Counted from the stretch's first letter, positions 43,083 through 52,672 are shown. The stretch: DNA of 64,000 nt from Xanthomonas hyacinthi (GCF_009769165.1 NZ_CP043476.1:3727001-3791000); one strand, 5' to 3'. Numbers and translations are program-made. Notes: generated by a model not told the origin, from the sequence alone.

Positions 43083-46000
43083 ATGCTCGCGCGCTTCTTC
43101 ATCGCCCGCCCGATCTTCGCCTGGGTGCTGGCGATCTGCATCATGGCCGCCGGCGCCATCGCCGTGTTCACCCTGCCGGTGGAGCAGTATCCGGATATCG
43201 CCCCGCCCACGGTCAACGTCACCGCCACCTACAACGGCGCCTCGGCGCAGACGGTGGAGGACAGCGTCACCCAGGTGATCGAGCAGCAGATCAAGGGCAT
43301 CGATCACCTGCTGTATTTCTCCTCGACCAGTTCCTCGTCCGGGCAGGCGCGGATCAGCATCACCTTCGACCAGGCCGCCAATCCCGACATCGCCCAGGTA
43401 CAGGTGCAGAACGCGGTCAACCAGGCCTTGAACCGGCTGCCGCAGGAAGTGCAGCAGCAGGGCGTGACCGTGGCCAAGTCGCAGGGCGACAGCCTGATGG
43501 TGGTGGCGCTGTACGACAGCACCGACAAGCTCGACAACGTCGACATCTCCGACTTCCTGGTCAGCACGCTGCAGGATCCGATCAGCCGCATCAACGGCGT
43601 CGGCGAGATCAACGTGTTCGGCGCGCAGTACGCGATGCGCGTGTGGCTGGACCCGCACAAGCTCAACGCCTACCAGCTGATGCCCGGCGACGTGCGCAGC
43701 GCGATCGAGGCGCAGAACACCCAGGTCACCGCCGGCGAACTGGGCGCGCTGCCGACCGGCGCCGAGCAGGCGCTCAACGCCACGGTGACCGCGCAGTCGC
43801 GGCTGCAGACCCCCGAGCAGTTCCGCGGCATCATCCTGGCCACCCGGGCCGACGGCTCCAGCGTGCACCTGGGCGACGTGGCGCGGGTGGAGATCGGCGC
43901 GGAGAACTACCAGAACAGCACCTGGCTCAACGGCCATCCGGCCTCCGGCTTCTCGGTGACGCTGTCCTCCGGGGCCAATGCGCTGGCCACCTCCGATGCG
44001 GTGCGCGCCACCATCGAGCAGCTCAAGCCGACCTTCCCGCCGGGCATTCAAGTGGCCTATCCGCGCGACAGCACGCCGTTCGTGCGCGTGTCGATCGAAG
44101 GCGTGGTGCACACCCTGGCCGAGGCGATCGTGCTGGTGGTGGTGGTGATGTTCCTGTTCCTGCAGAACGGCCGCGCCACGCTGATCCCGGCGATCACCGT
44201 GCCGGTGGTGCTGCTGGGCACGTTCGGCATCCTCGCCGCGGCCGGCTTCACCATCAACACGCTGACCCTGTTCGCGATGGTGCTGGCGATCGGCCTGCTG
44301 GTGGACGATGCGATCGTGGTGGTGGAGAACGTCGAGCGGATCATGCACGAGCAGCATCTGCCGCCGCGCGAGGCGACCGAGCAATCGATGGGCGAGATCA
44401 CCGGCGCACTGATCGGCATCACCGTGGTGCTGGGCGCGGTGTTCCTGCCGATGGCGTTCTTCGGCGGCTCCACCGGCATCATCTACCGCCAGTTCTCGAT
44501 CACCATCGCCTCGGCGATGGCGCTGTCGGCGCTGGTCGCGCTGACCCTGACCCCGGCACTGTGCGCGACCCTGCTCAAGCCGGTGGAAAAGCAGCGCCAG
44601 CTCGGACGCTTCTTCCGCTGGTTCAACCGCGGTGTGGAGCGCGGCCAGCAGGCCTACCAGCGCCGGCTCGGCACGCTGCTGCGGCAGCCGCGGCGCTGGA
44701 TGGCGCTGTACGTGGCGATCGTGCTGGCGATGGCGGCGCTGTATGCGCGCATGCCGACCGGCTTCCTGCCGGTGGAGGACCAGGGCCAGGTGCAGATCCA
44801 GTTCACCACCCCCGAAGGCACGCCGCTGGCCAGGACCGAGGCGCTGGGCCGGCGCATCAGCGAGTACTTCATGGCCCACGAGAAGGACAACCTCACCGCG
44901 ATCTTCATGGTGATCGGGCGCAACAACGCCGGCACCGGGCAGAACGCCGGCCAGGCCTTCGTCGCGCTGCGGCCGTGGGGCGAGCGCAATCGCGACAACA
45001 CCGCACAGGCGATCATCGACCGCGCCAATGCGTATTTCCGCGGCACTGCCGACGCCAGGATCAGCGTGCTGTCGCCGCCGGCGGTGCGCGGCCTGGGCCA
45101 GTCCAGCGGTTTCGAGCTGTGGATCCGCGACAGCGACGGCGCCGGCCGTCCGGCCTTGCTGAAGGCGCAGCAGCAGGTGCTGCAGGAGGCCGGCGACGAT
45201 CCGCAGCTGACCGCGGTGCGGCTCAACGGCCTGGGCGACAAGGCGCAGCTGCAGGTGGATATCGACCAGGCCCAGGCCAGCGCGCTGGGCCTGGCGCAGA
45301 GCGATATCAACACCACTCTTTCCACTGCGTGGGGCGGCAGCTACGTCAACGACTTCGTCGATCGCGGCCGGGTCAAGCGCGTCTACGTGCAGGGCGATGC
45401 GCCGTACCGCTCGCTGCCGGAAGACATCGGCCAGTGGTACGTGCGCGGCAAGGACGGGCAGATGGCGCCGTTCGCCAGCTTCGCCAGTACCCACTGGACC
45501 CGCGGGCCGCAGCTGCAGCAGCGCTTCAACGGGCTGCCGGCGGCGCAGATCCAGGGCGGTGCGGCGGCCGACAGCAGTTCCGGTGAGGCGATGCAGCGGA
45601 TGCAGGCGCTGGTCGCCAAGCAGCAGGGCTTCGACCTGCAGTGGAGCGGCCTGTCCTACCAGGAGCAGCTGTCGAGCAATCAGACGCTGTGGCTGTACAT
45701 CGCCTCGATCCTGTTCATTTTCCTGTGCCTGGCGGCGCTGTACGAAAGCTGGTCGATCCCGGTGGCGGTGCTGCTGGTGATTCCGCTGGGCGTGCTCGGC
45801 ACGGTCGTGGCGACCACGCTGGCCGGCTTCGTCAACGACATCTATTTCCAGGTCGGCCTGCTGACCACGATCGGTCTGTCGGCGAAGAACGCGATCCTGA
45901 TCGTGGAGTTCGCCGAGGCCGAGCAGCGCGCCGGGCGGCCGCTGCTGGAGGCGGCGCTGGAAGGTGCGCGGCTGCGCCTGCGGCCGATCGTGATGACCTC

Positions 46001-46205
46001 GCTGGCATTCGTCGCCGGTGTGCTGCCGCTGGCGCTGTCCACCGGCGCCGGCGCGGCCAGCCGCCGCGAGATCGGGGTCAGCGTGATCGGCGGCATGCTC
46101 TCGGGCACGCTGCTGGCGGTGCTGCTGGTGCCGCTGTTCTTCGTGCGGGTGCGCGGCCTGCTGCATGGCCGGGTGGGGGACAGCCAGGCCGCGCCGGCCG
46201 CGTGA
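43083..46205 (+). CDS. HAE1-family RND multidrug efflux pump
   Basis: A 1040-residue inner-membrane pump, the usual AcrB/MexB/SmeE size. It has the N-terminal helix with FFIARPIFAWVLAICIMAAG, EQYPDIAPPTVNVTATYNGA, the TM4 motif LAIGLLVDDAIVVVENVERI with the two proton-relay Asp residues, and GSSVHLGDVARVEIGAENY. Near the C-terminus are GLLTTIGLSAKNAILIVEFA and GVSVIGGMLSGTLLAVLLVP. It should export hydrophobic antibiotics and host compounds. No outer-membrane factor gene follows; apt is next. A TolC-like channel must come from elsewhere. Confidence 0.95.
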   Translation: MLARFFIARPIFAWVLAICIMAAGAIAVFTLPVEQYPDIAPPTVNVTATYNGASAQTVEDSVTQVIEQQIKGIDHLLYFSSTSSSSGQARISITFDQAANPDIAQVQVQNAVNQALNRLPQEVQQQGVTVAKSQGDSLMVVALYDSTDKLDNVDISDFLVSTLQDPISRINGVGEINVFGAQYAMRVWLDPHKLNAYQLMPGDVRSAIEAQNTQVTAGELGALPTGAEQALNATVTAQSRLQTPEQFRGIILATRADGSSVHLGDVARVEIGAENYQNSTWLNGHPASGFSVTLSSGANALATSDAVRATIEQLKPTFPPGIQVAYPRDSTPFVRVSIEGVVHTLAEAIVLVVVVMFLFLQNGRATLIPAITVPVVLLGTFGILAAAGFTINTLTLFAMVLAIGLLVDDAIVVVENVERIMHEQHLPPREATEQSMGEITGALIGITVVLGAVFLPMAFFGGSTGIIYRQFSITIASAMALSALVALTLTPALCATLLKPVEKQRQLGRFFRWFNRGVERGQQAYQRRLGTLLRQPRRWMALYVAIVLAMAALYARMPTGFLPVEDQGQVQIQFTTPEGTPLARTEALGRRISEYFMAHEKDNLTAIFMVIGRNNAGTGQNAGQAFVALRPWGERNRDNTAQAIIDRANAYFRGTADARISVLSPPAVRGLGQSSGFELWIRDSDGAGRPALLKAQQQVLQEAGDDPQLTAVRLNGLGDKAQLQVDIDQAQASALGLAQSDINTTLSTAWGGSYVNDFVDRGRVKRVYVQGDAPYRSLPEDIGQWYVRGKDGQMAPFASFASTHWTRGPQLQQRFNGLPAAQIQGGAAADSSSGEAMQRMQALVAKQQGFDLQWSGLSYQEQLSSNQTLWLYIASILFIFLCLAALYESWSIPVAVLLVIPLGVLGTVVATTLAGFVNDIYFQVGLLTTIGLSAKNAILIVEFAEAEQRAGRPLLEAALEGARLRLRPIVMTSLAFVAGVLPLALSTGAGAASRREIGVSVIGGMLSGTLLAVLLVPLFFVRVRGLLHGRVGDSQAAPAA

Positions 46206-46289
46206 GTCGCCATGAACGGCTAAGACGGTGCCGCTGCGCGGCGCCGCCTTGCGCCTAAAATGGGCGCTTCCCCACACTGCGACGTCCCG

Positions 46290-46847
46290 ATGAACGATTC
46301 CTCCTGCTGCGGCGCGCCCAGCGGCGCACCGGCCCACTGGTCCGGCCGCGTCCGCGATGTCGTCGATTTCCCGAAGCCGGGCATCGTGTTCAAGGACATC
46401 ACCCCGCTGCTGGCCGACGGCCCGGATTTCGCCTCGGCGCTGGACGAGATGGCGCGTGCCTGGCGCACCACGCCGCTGGACGCGGTGCTGGGCATCGAGT
46501 CGCGCGGTTTCATCCTGGGCGCGGCGCTGGCGCACGAACTGCGCACCGGCTTCGTGCCGATCCGCAAGCCGGGCAAGCTGCCGGGCAGGACGGTGAGCCA
46601 GGACTATGCGCTGGAATACGGCAGCGACCGCATCGAAATGCATGCCGACGCGCTGCCGGCCGGCGCGCGGGTGCTGATCGTGGACGACGTGCTCGCCACC
46701 GGCGGCACCTTGCGCGCGGCGCTGTCGCTGGCGCGGCAGCTGCAACTGGAGATCGTCGGCGCCGCGGTGCTGGTCGAGCTGCAGGCGCTGCAGGGGCGCG
46801 AACGCTGGAGCGATGCAGTGCCGCTGTTGGCGACGCTGACCTATTGA
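46290..46847 (+). CDS. apt: Adenine phosphoribosyltransferase
   Basis: A 185-residue purine salvage enzyme (adenine + PRPP to AMP). It has [60 protein letters not shown] and the PRPP loop [20 protein letters not shown]. The ATG at 46290 is chosen; an in-frame upstream ATG at 46260 lacks a good ribosome site. Length is normal. It stands alone between the RND pump and dbpA. Confidence 0.95.
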   Translation: MNDSSCCGAPSGAPAHWSGRVRDVVDFPKPGIVFKDITPLLADGPDFASALDEMARAWRTTPLDAVLGIESRGFILGAALAHELRTGFVPIRKPGKLPGRTVSQDYALEYGSDRIEMHADALPAGARVLIVDDVLATGGTLRAALSLARQLQLEIVGAAVLVELQALQGRERWSDAVPLLATLTY

Positions 46848-46944
46848 GGCCGGCCGAGGCGGGGCAATCGCCCGCGGCGCGGCGCCGGCGGCGCCGGCGG
46901 CGCAGCGGACACGGCGGTGGCGAACGCCCACCGCGGCCGCTGCG

Positions 46945-47061
46945 TCAATGCGGATAGACCACCTGCAGCCAGTGCACCGGTACCGCCGCGCTGCAGGCGC
47001 TGCCGTCCTCGTCCTGCTGCAGCGACTGCAGCGACTGCAGCACCTGCGGCAGCGCGTTCAC
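46945..47061 (-). CDS. Doubtful 38-residue ORF after dbpA
   Basis: A GTG-initiated frame 6 bp downstream of the dbpA stop reads VNALPQVLQSLQSLQQDEDG and ends VHWLQVVYPH. The repeated LQSLQ part reflects the CTGCAG-rich DNA. No clear ribosome site is seen. It may be a coupled small protein or a chance frame; included for completeness only. Confidence 0.2.
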   Translation of the reverse strand: MNALPQVLQSLQSLQQDEDGSACSAAVPVHWLQVVYPH

Positions 47062-47067
47062 AGCTTG

Positions 47068-48444
47068 TCACAGCGTGCTGACCCGGAAGCGGCGGCCCTT
47101 GATCTTGCCCGCCTGCAGTTGCCCCAGCGCCCGGCCGGCGTGCTCGCGGGCAATGGCGACATAGGAGCGGGTCGGGTAGATCGCGATCTTGCCGATCGCC
47201 GCGCCCGACAAGCCGGCGTCGCCGGTCAGCGCGCCGAGGATGTCGCCGGCGCGCAGCTTGTCGGTCTTGCCGCCGTCGATGCGCAGCGTGGTCATCGTCG
47301 CCTGCGGCAGCTGCGCCGGGCGCGCGGTGGCCAGCGGCGCGCGCGACCAGCGCAGCGGCTGGCCCTGTTCGGCCTCCAGCGCCTGCGTGCGCGCCAGCTC
47401 GCGCGGCGCCACCAGGCTCAGCGCCAGGCCGCGCTTGCCGGCGCGCGCGGTGCGGCCGATGCGGTGGCGGTAGGTCTCGGTATCGGTCGGCAGTTCGTAG
47501 TTGAGCACGGCCGCCAGGTCCTCCACGTCCAGTCCGCGCGCGGCCACGTCGCTGGCGACCAGCACGTTGCAGCTGCGGTTGACGAAGCGCACCAGCACCT
47601 CGTCGCGGTCGCGCTGTTCCATGTCGCCGTGCAGCGCCAGCGCCGAGAAGCCGAACTGCTGCAGCGAGCCGGCCACCTCGTCGACCTCCTTGCGGGTGTT
47701 GCAGAACACCACGCTGGACTCGGGGGCGAAGCGCAGCAGCAGCCCGGCCACCGCCTTCTGCCGGTAGCTCGGGTCGACTTCGAAGAACTGCTGCTCGATC
47801 TCCGGCGCGCTGTCGGCGCCTTCGATGGTGACCTCGACCGGTTCCTGCAGCAGCTCGCGCGCCAGGGTGCGGATCGCGTCGGGGAAGGTGGCCGAGAACA
47901 GCAGGCTCTGACGGTGCTTGTCGCAGCGGCTGGCGATCTCGCGGATCGGCTCCTCGAAGCCCATGTCGAGCATGCGGTCGGCCTCGTCCAGCACCAGCGT
48001 GCGCACCCCGCCCAGGTGCAGCGCGCGCTTGCGCGCCAGTTCCTGGATGCGCCCGGGCGTGCCGACCACCACCTGCGGGTCGTGCGCCTCCAGCGAGGCC
48101 AGCTGCGGGCCCAGCGGCATGCCGCCAGTCAGCACCACCAGCTTCATGTTGGGAATGCCGGTGGCCAGCTTGCGTAGCTGCTTGCCGACCTGGTCGGCCA
48201 GTTCGCGGGTCGGGCACAGCACCAGCGCCTGCGCGCGGGTCAGCGCCGGGTCCAGCTTGTGCAGCAGGCCCAGGCCGAACGCGGCGGTCTTGCCGCTGCC
48301 GGTGGGCGCCTGCACGATGACGTCGCGGCCGGCCAGGATCGGCGGCAGGCTCTGCGCCTGCACCGGGGTCATCGTGGTGTAGCCGAGCGCGTCGATGCCG
48401 GGCGCCAGCGCCGGGGAGAGGGACAGGGTGGCGAAATCGTTCAT
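47068..48444 (-). CDS. dbpA: ATP-dependent RNA helicase DbpA
   Basis: A 458-residue DEAD-box helicase that acts on 23S rRNA hairpin 92 during 50S assembly. The motifs are complete: Q motif YTTMTPVQAQSLPPILAG, Walker A QAPTGSGKTAAFGLGLL, VGTPGRI, LVLDEADRMLDMGF, LLFSATFP, VLVASDVAARGLDVEDLAAV and TYRHRIGRTARAGKRGL. The C-terminal DbpA RNA-binding domain (about 385-458, LRIDGGKTDKLRAGDILGAL, IYPTRSYVAIA) separates it from other DEAD proteins. Confidence 0.97.
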   Translation of the reverse strand: MNDFATLSLSPALAPGIDALGYTTMTPVQAQSLPPILAGRDVIVQAPTGSGKTAAFGLGLLHKLDPALTRAQALVLCPTRELADQVGKQLRKLATGIPNMKLVVLTGGMPLGPQLASLEAHDPQVVVGTPGRIQELARKRALHLGGVRTLVLDEADRMLDMGFEEPIREIASRCDKHRQSLLFSATFPDAIRTLARELLQEPVEVTIEGADSAPEIEQQFFEVDPSYRQKAVAGLLLRFAPESSVVFCNTRKEVDEVAGSLQQFGFSALALHGDMEQRDRDEVLVRFVNRSCNVLVASDVAARGLDVEDLAAVLNYELPTDTETYRHRIGRTARAGKRGLALSLVAPRELARTQALEAEQGQPLRWSRAPLATARPAQLPQATMTTLRIDGGKTDKLRAGDILGALTGDAGLSGAAIGKIAIYPTRSYVAIAREHAGRALGQLQAGKIKGRRFRVSTL

Positions 48445-48562
48445 GCGGCATTTTAGCCGGGACTGGGGAGGAGACGCCGGGATTGAGGACCAGGGACTGG
48501 GAAGGTGCGAAGCCTAAGCGAAGCACGGCCGCCTTCTGAGGCGCACCAAAAGCGCTGAAGTC

Positions 48563-48742
48563 GCGGTAGCCCCTCTCCCACCGGGAGAGGGGTTGGGGTG
48601 AGGGTACGCCGGCACCGACTGTCCGGCGCGCAGATTAATTTTGAAGGCTTCGCCCGTGCCCTCATCCACCCCTTCGGGGCACCTTCCCCCAAAAAGGGGG
48701 CCATGGTCCCGCAGGGAGAAGGGGACGGCAGTACGTGCCGTC
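48563..48742. repeat. Long xanthomonad intergenic repeat, copy 2 (inverted)
   Basis: Starts AGCCCCTCTCCCACCGGGAG, continues AGGGGTTGGGGTGAGGG and ends with CTTCCCCCAAAAAGGGGGCC and GGGAGAAGGGG. It is the reverse complement of the element at 39404-39590 in its conserved blocks. The middle differs. It lies upstream of the ABC-F gene and downstream of the dbpA promoter. Confidence 0.82.
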
Positions 48743-48812
48743 GGTCCACGACGAGCCACCTGCCGAAGGACGGTAGCGATGCCTGTATTCCCCCGTCCCG
48801 TACAATGCCCCC

Positions 48813-50702
48813 ATGCCTCTTATCACTCTGCAGAACGTCGACTACAGCGTCGGCGGCCCCTTGTTGCTGGAAAAGACCGAACTGTCGATCGAGCCGGGCG
48901 AGCGTATCGCCCTGATCGGCCGCAACGGCGCCGGCAAATCCACCTTGATGAAACTGATCGCCAGCGAGCTCAAGCCCGACGACGGCGAGATCCGCGTCCA
49001 GCAGGGCGTGCGCATTGCGCGGCTGGAGCAGGAGGTGCCGCACGGCGCCGCCGGCAGCGTGTTCGACGTGGTCGCCGACGGCCTGGGCGAGCTCGGCCAC
49101 TGGCTGGCCGAGTTCCACCGGCTCAGCCATGCCGCCGAGTTCGATGGCGATGCGCTGGGCGCGGTGCAGTCCAAGATCGACGGCGCCAACGGCTGGGCGC
49201 TGGACCAGCGGGTCAACGAGACCCTGACCCGGCTCGACCTGGACGGCGACGCCGAGTTCGCGCGGCTGTCCGGCGGCATGAAGCGGCGCGTGCTGCTGGC
49301 GCGCGCGCTGGTGTCGGCGCCGGACCTGCTGCTGCTCGACGAGCCGACCAACCATCTGGACATCGAGGCGATCGACTGGCTGGAACTGTTCCTGAAGGGC
49401 TGGAACGGCAGCGTGGTGTTCGTCACCCACGACCGCCGCTTCCTGCGCGCCCTGGCCACGCGCATCGTCGAGATCGACCGCGGCCAGGTCAGCAGCTGGC
49501 CCGGCGACTGGGCCAACTACGAGCGCCGCCGCGAGGAGCGGCTCAACGCGCAGGCGCAGGAGAACGCGCGCTTCGACAAGATGCTGGCGCAGGAAGAAGT
49601 GTGGATCCGCCAGGGCATCAAGGCGCGCCGCACCCGCGACGAAGGCCGCGTGCGGCGCCTGGAATCGATGCGCAACGAGCGCACCCAGCGCCGCGAGCTC
49701 GGCGGCAACGTGCGCATGGAGGCGGCGCAGGGCGAGTCCTCGGGCAAGAAGGTGATCGAGGCCAGGGAGCTGAGCTTCGCCTTCGGCGCGCGGAGCATGG
49801 TCCGCGATTTCTCCAGCACCATCCTGCGCGGCGACCGCATCGGCCTGATCGGCCCCAACGGCAGCGGTAAGACCACGCTGCTGAAGCTGCTGCTGGGCGA
49901 GCTGAGCCCGGCCAGCGGCGAGGTGCGCACCGGCACCAACCTGCAGGTGGCCTACTTCGACCAGTACCGCGCCACCTTGCGCGAGGACTGGAGCGCGATC
50001 GAGAACGTCGCCGAGGGCCGCGACTTCATCGAGGTCAACGGCAAGCGCAAGCACGTGCACGGCTATCTACAGGATTTCCTGTTCACCCCGGAACGCGCGC
50101 GCGCGCCGATCACCCGCCTGTCCGGCGGCGAGCGCAACCGCCTGCTGCTGGCGCGGCTGTTCGCGCAGCCGTCGAACCTGCTGGTGATGGACGAACCGAC
50201 CAACGATCTGGACGTGGAGACGCTGGAGCTGCTGGAAGAGCTGCTCGGCGACTACACCGGCACCTTGCTGCTGGTCAGCCACGACCGCGACTTCATCGAC
50301 AACGTGATGACCTCGACCATGGTGATGGAAGGCGACGGCCGCATCGGCGAATACGTCGGCGGCTACAGCGACTGGGTGCGCCAGCGCGCCGCGCCGCCAG
50401 CCAGCGCGATGGCGGTGGCCAGGGCTTCGGCGACCGTGGCCGCCACCACGCCGACGGGCGCGGCCGCTGCCGCACCGGCGGCCAAGCGCAAGCTCAGCTA
50501 CAAGGATGCGCGCGAGCTGGAGCAGCTGCCGGTGCGGATCGAGACGCTGGAGCAGCAGGTCGCGGCATTGACCGCCGCGATGACCGAGCCGGCGTTCTAC
50601 CAGCGCGATGCGGCGGCGGTGACCGCGCATACCCAGACGCTGACCCAGGCGCAGGCCGAGCTGGATACGGCCTATGCGCGCTGGAGCGAGCTGGACGGGT
50701 AA
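48813..50702 (+). CDS. ABC-F family ATPase (Uup-like)
   Basis: A 629-residue soluble tandem ABC protein without membrane helices. Two ATP sites occur: Walker A LIGRNGAGKSTLMKLIA with signature LSGGMKRRVLLARAL and LLLLDEPTNHLDIEAI, and Walker A LIGPNGSGKTTLLKLLL with LSGGERNRLLLARLF and LLVMDEPTNDLDVETLEL. Between them is the arm linker (about 235-320) and at the end a coiled-coil C-terminal domain (about 555-629). The pattern fits Uup, which acts on ribosomes or branched DNA. Closely followed by a perfect palindrome. Confidence 0.95.
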   Translation: MPLITLQNVDYSVGGPLLLEKTELSIEPGERIALIGRNGAGKSTLMKLIASELKPDDGEIRVQQGVRIARLEQEVPHGAAGSVFDVVADGLGELGHWLAEFHRLSHAAEFDGDALGAVQSKIDGANGWALDQRVNETLTRLDLDGDAEFARLSGGMKRRVLLARALVSAPDLLLLDEPTNHLDIEAIDWLELFLKGWNGSVVFVTHDRRFLRALATRIVEIDRGQVSSWPGDWANYERRREERLNAQAQENARFDKMLAQEEVWIRQGIKARRTRDEGRVRRLESMRNERTQRRELGGNVRMEAAQGESSGKKVIEARELSFAFGARSMVRDFSSTILRGDRIGLIGPNGSGKTTLLKLLLGELSPASGEVRTGTNLQVAYFDQYRATLREDWSAIENVAEGRDFIEVNGKRKHVHGYLQDFLFTPERARAPITRLSGGERNRLLLARLFAQPSNLLVMDEPTNDLDVETLELLEELLGDYTGTLLLVSHDRDFIDNVMTSTMVMEGDGRIGEYVGGYSDWVRQRAAPPASAMAVARASATVAATTPTGAAAAAPAAKRKLSYKDARELEQLPVRIETLEQQVAALTAAMTEPAFYQRDAAAVTAHTQTLTQAQAELDTAYARWSELDG

Positions 50703-50707
50703 AGAGC

Positions 50708-50725
50708 CGGGACCCGGGTCCCGGA
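50708..50725. terminator. Perfect 18-bp palindrome after the ABC-F gene
   Basis: CCGGGACCCGGGTCCCGG directly after the stop, followed by AAAAG on the + strand. It may form a terminator-like stem for convergent transcripts, though there is no T run. Confidence 0.45.
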
Positions 50726-50802
50726 AAAGCATGGCCTCGAGTAACGGTGGTCGCCCGGATTGGATCGGGCAGCGGGATTCGGAAGCGGCGGTGCTGCTGC
50801 CG

Positions 50803-51249
50803 TTACGGGTCCCGGCTTTCCTCCTCCTCGTCGCCGGTCAGCAGGCCGACGAAGGCGACGAAGGCGATGCCGTCCTGGGCCCATTCCTTGGCCACGTCGT
50901 CGAGCAGTTCCAGCAGCACGTCGAAATCCTTCTTCGCCACCGATTGCAGCTCGGCCGCGTCTTCCAGCAGCAGCGCATAGCCGCCCTTGGCCGGCAGCCA
51001 CGACAGGTCGCGCAGGCCGTCCATCAACGCATCCCAGTTGCGGCCGAAGCCGATCGGGAAATCCAGCTGCGCGGCCAGCCGCATCAGCAGCATCGGCTTG
51101 CTGCTGCAGCCGCGCAGGTCGATCCGGCACAGCCGCAGGCCGGCGTCGCGGGCGAGCGCGGCGATGCTGTCCAGGTCGCTGTTGGCGACGCGGTAGACGC
51201 CGGAGGCGGCCGGCTCGGCCAGGTTCAGGGAAAAGTTGAAAGCGTTCAT
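50803..51249 (-). CDS. Barstar-family RNase inhibitor (immunity protein)
   Basis: A 148-residue cytosolic protein with the barstar fold (about residues 35-135). It has LRLCRIDLRGCSSKPMLLMR, then QLDFPIGFGRNWDALMDGL and LLLEDAAELQ, with acidic helix residues that fit an RNase active site. The C-terminus is very acidic (GDEEEESRD). The start overlaps the stop of the barnase-like gene (ATGA), so the inhibitor is translated with the toxin and should protect the cytosol from it. Confidence 0.92.
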   Translation of the reverse strand: MNAFNFSLNLAEPAASGVYRVANSDLDSIAALARDAGLRLCRIDLRGCSSKPMLLMRLAAQLDFPIGFGRNWDALMDGLRDLSWLPAKGGYALLLEDAAELQSVAKKDFDVLLELLDDVAKEWAQDGIAFVAFVGLLTGDEEEESRDP

Positions 51250-51719
51250 GGCGACGGCCTCCGGGAGGCGATGCTGAAACTGCGGAAACTGGCGTAGTGG
51301 TCGTCGCTGTAGTACCAGACGTCCGGCGGGTCGCCGCCGGTGACGATGCGCCGCGTCCCGCGGTGCTCCAGCCCCGGCGTGTCGACGGTGTATTCGCGAT
51401 AGTAGCCGCGCGGGCGCGACGGCAGCCGGTTTTCGCGGTTGCCGAACACGCTGCCGTCCTGGCGGTGCGGGAACGGACCGCCGCGCTGGATCAGGGCGAT
51501 GCTGGCGCGCGCTTCGGGCGGCAGGAACGCTGGCAGCGTGTCGTCCGCGCTCGCCGCCGGCGTGGCAGGCGCTTGCGCCGGTGCCGGTGCCGGCAGCGCA
51601 GCGGGGTTGCTGAGCGCGGGCGCGAACTGCGGATGCGGCGGCTGTTGCAATGCGCGGATGCCCCACAGGCCTGCGGCGAGCAGCACGATCGCGGCGATCA
51701 GTAGCACGGGCTTGCGCAT
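51246..51719 (-). CDS. Barnase-like exported ribonuclease
   Basis: A 157-residue protein with an N-terminal signal anchor (PVLLIAAIVLLAAGLWG), a Pro/Ala-rich spacer (about 25-65), and a guanyl-specific RNase (N1/T1/barnase) domain. The latter has IQRGGPFPHRQDGSVFGNRE, YYREYTVDTPGLEHRGTRRI and VWYYSDDHYASF. The catalytic Glu109, Arg and His141 are all present. Encoded just upstream of a barstar gene with overlap, it forms a toxin-immunity pair. Delivery route is unknown; similar pairs in xanthomonads are annotated as secreted RNases. Confidence 0.9.
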   Translation of the reverse strand: MRKPVLLIAAIVLLAAGLWGIRALQQPPHPQFAPALSNPAALPAPAPAQAPATPAASADDTLPAFLPPEARASIALIQRGGPFPHRQDGSVFGNRENRLPSRPRGYYREYTVDTPGLEHRGTRRIVTGGDPPDVWYYSDDHYASFRSFSIASRRPSP

Positions 51720-52037
51720 CGGGGGAAGGCTCCAGTGGGAACGGCGGGCGCCGCGTCGTGGCGCAGCAGCGGCACAGTATGGGCGAGCGCGGCTGTTCGT
51801 GCTCAAACCGCAGGCCATGGTGGCCGCTGGCGTTGCGCGCGCTGCCGGCGCTCGATTCACATTCGACTAACCGGGTGCTGGCGCATCGTAACCGCCGAAC
51901 CGCGGCGACGGCCGCCACCGCCGCCGCGCGATGGGACGATGTTTCCCCAACGCCGGTCTTGGTAAGGTCGCCGCTCGTCCCTACCATTCATCACGCAACG
52001 TCCGTCCTTCCGGCGGGCGAAAGTCCAGGAGAATTAC
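51720..52037. other. Divergent intergenic region, RNase gene and sodA
   Basis: About 320 bp that must hold the promoters of the divergent RNase-barstar pair and of sodA. No operator could be recognised. The sodA ribosome site is AGGAG near 52029. A run of CGCCG repeats occurs around 51900-51930. No gene is seen. Confidence 0.4.
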
Positions 52038-52649
52038 ATGGCCTACACCCTCCCCAAGCTGCCCTACGCCTACGACGCGCTGGAACCGCACATCGATGCG
52101 CAGACGATGGAAATCCATCACACCAAGCATCACCAGACCTACATCAACAACGTCAACGCCGCGCTGGAAGGCACCGAATACGCCGACCTGCCGGTCGAGG
52201 CGCTGGTGTCCAGGCTGAAGTCGCTGCCGGAAAACCTGCAGGGTCCGGTGCGCAACAACGGTGGCGGCCACGCCAACCATGCGCTGTTCTGGACGGTGAT
52301 GGCGCCCAATGCTGGCGGCACCCCGGTCGGCGACGTGGCCAAGGCGATCGACAGCGAGCTGGGCGGTTTCGACAAGTTCAAGGAAGCCTTCACCAAGGCC
52401 GCGCTGACCCGCTTCGGCAGCGGCTGGGCGTGGCTGAGCGTGACCCCGGACAAGAAGCTCGTGGTCGAAAGCACCGCCAACCAGGACAGCCCGCTGTTCG
52501 AGGGCAACACCCCGATCCTGGGCCTGGACGTGTGGGAACACGCCTACTACCTGAAGTACCAGAACCGCCGTCCGGATTACATCGGCGCGTTTTTCAACGT
52601 GGTGGACTGGAACGAAGTCGAGCGCCGCTACCACGCCGCGATCGCCTGA
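52038..52649 (+). CDS. sodA: Superoxide dismutase, Mn type
   Basis: A 203-residue Fe/Mn-family dismutase that converts superoxide to hydrogen peroxide. The metal ligands are His27 ([10 protein letters not shown]), His81 ([13 protein letters not shown]), Asp164 and His168 ([20 protein letters not shown]). The NQDSPL block with Gln149 and GSGWAWLSV favours manganese rather than iron. Length is standard. A bidirectional terminator follows. Confidence 0.95.
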   Translation: MAYTLPKLPYAYDALEPHIDAQTMEIHHTKHHQTYINNVNAALEGTEYADLPVEALVSRLKSLPENLQGPVRNNGGGHANHALFWTVMAPNAGGTPVGDVAKAIDSELGGFDKFKEAFTKAALTRFGSGWAWLSVTPDKKLVVESTANQDSPLFEGNTPILGLDVWEHAYYLKYQNRRPDYIGAFFNVVDWNEVERRYHAAIA

Positions 52650-52672
52650 TCGCGCGGGTTACGCCGTTGCGG

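Noticed and set aside
41862..46931. A very long open frame on the minus strand across the RND pump operon
   Set aside because: It is antisense to two well-recognised genes. Its translation is rich in Gln, His, Arg and Gly, as expected for a GC-rich shadow frame.
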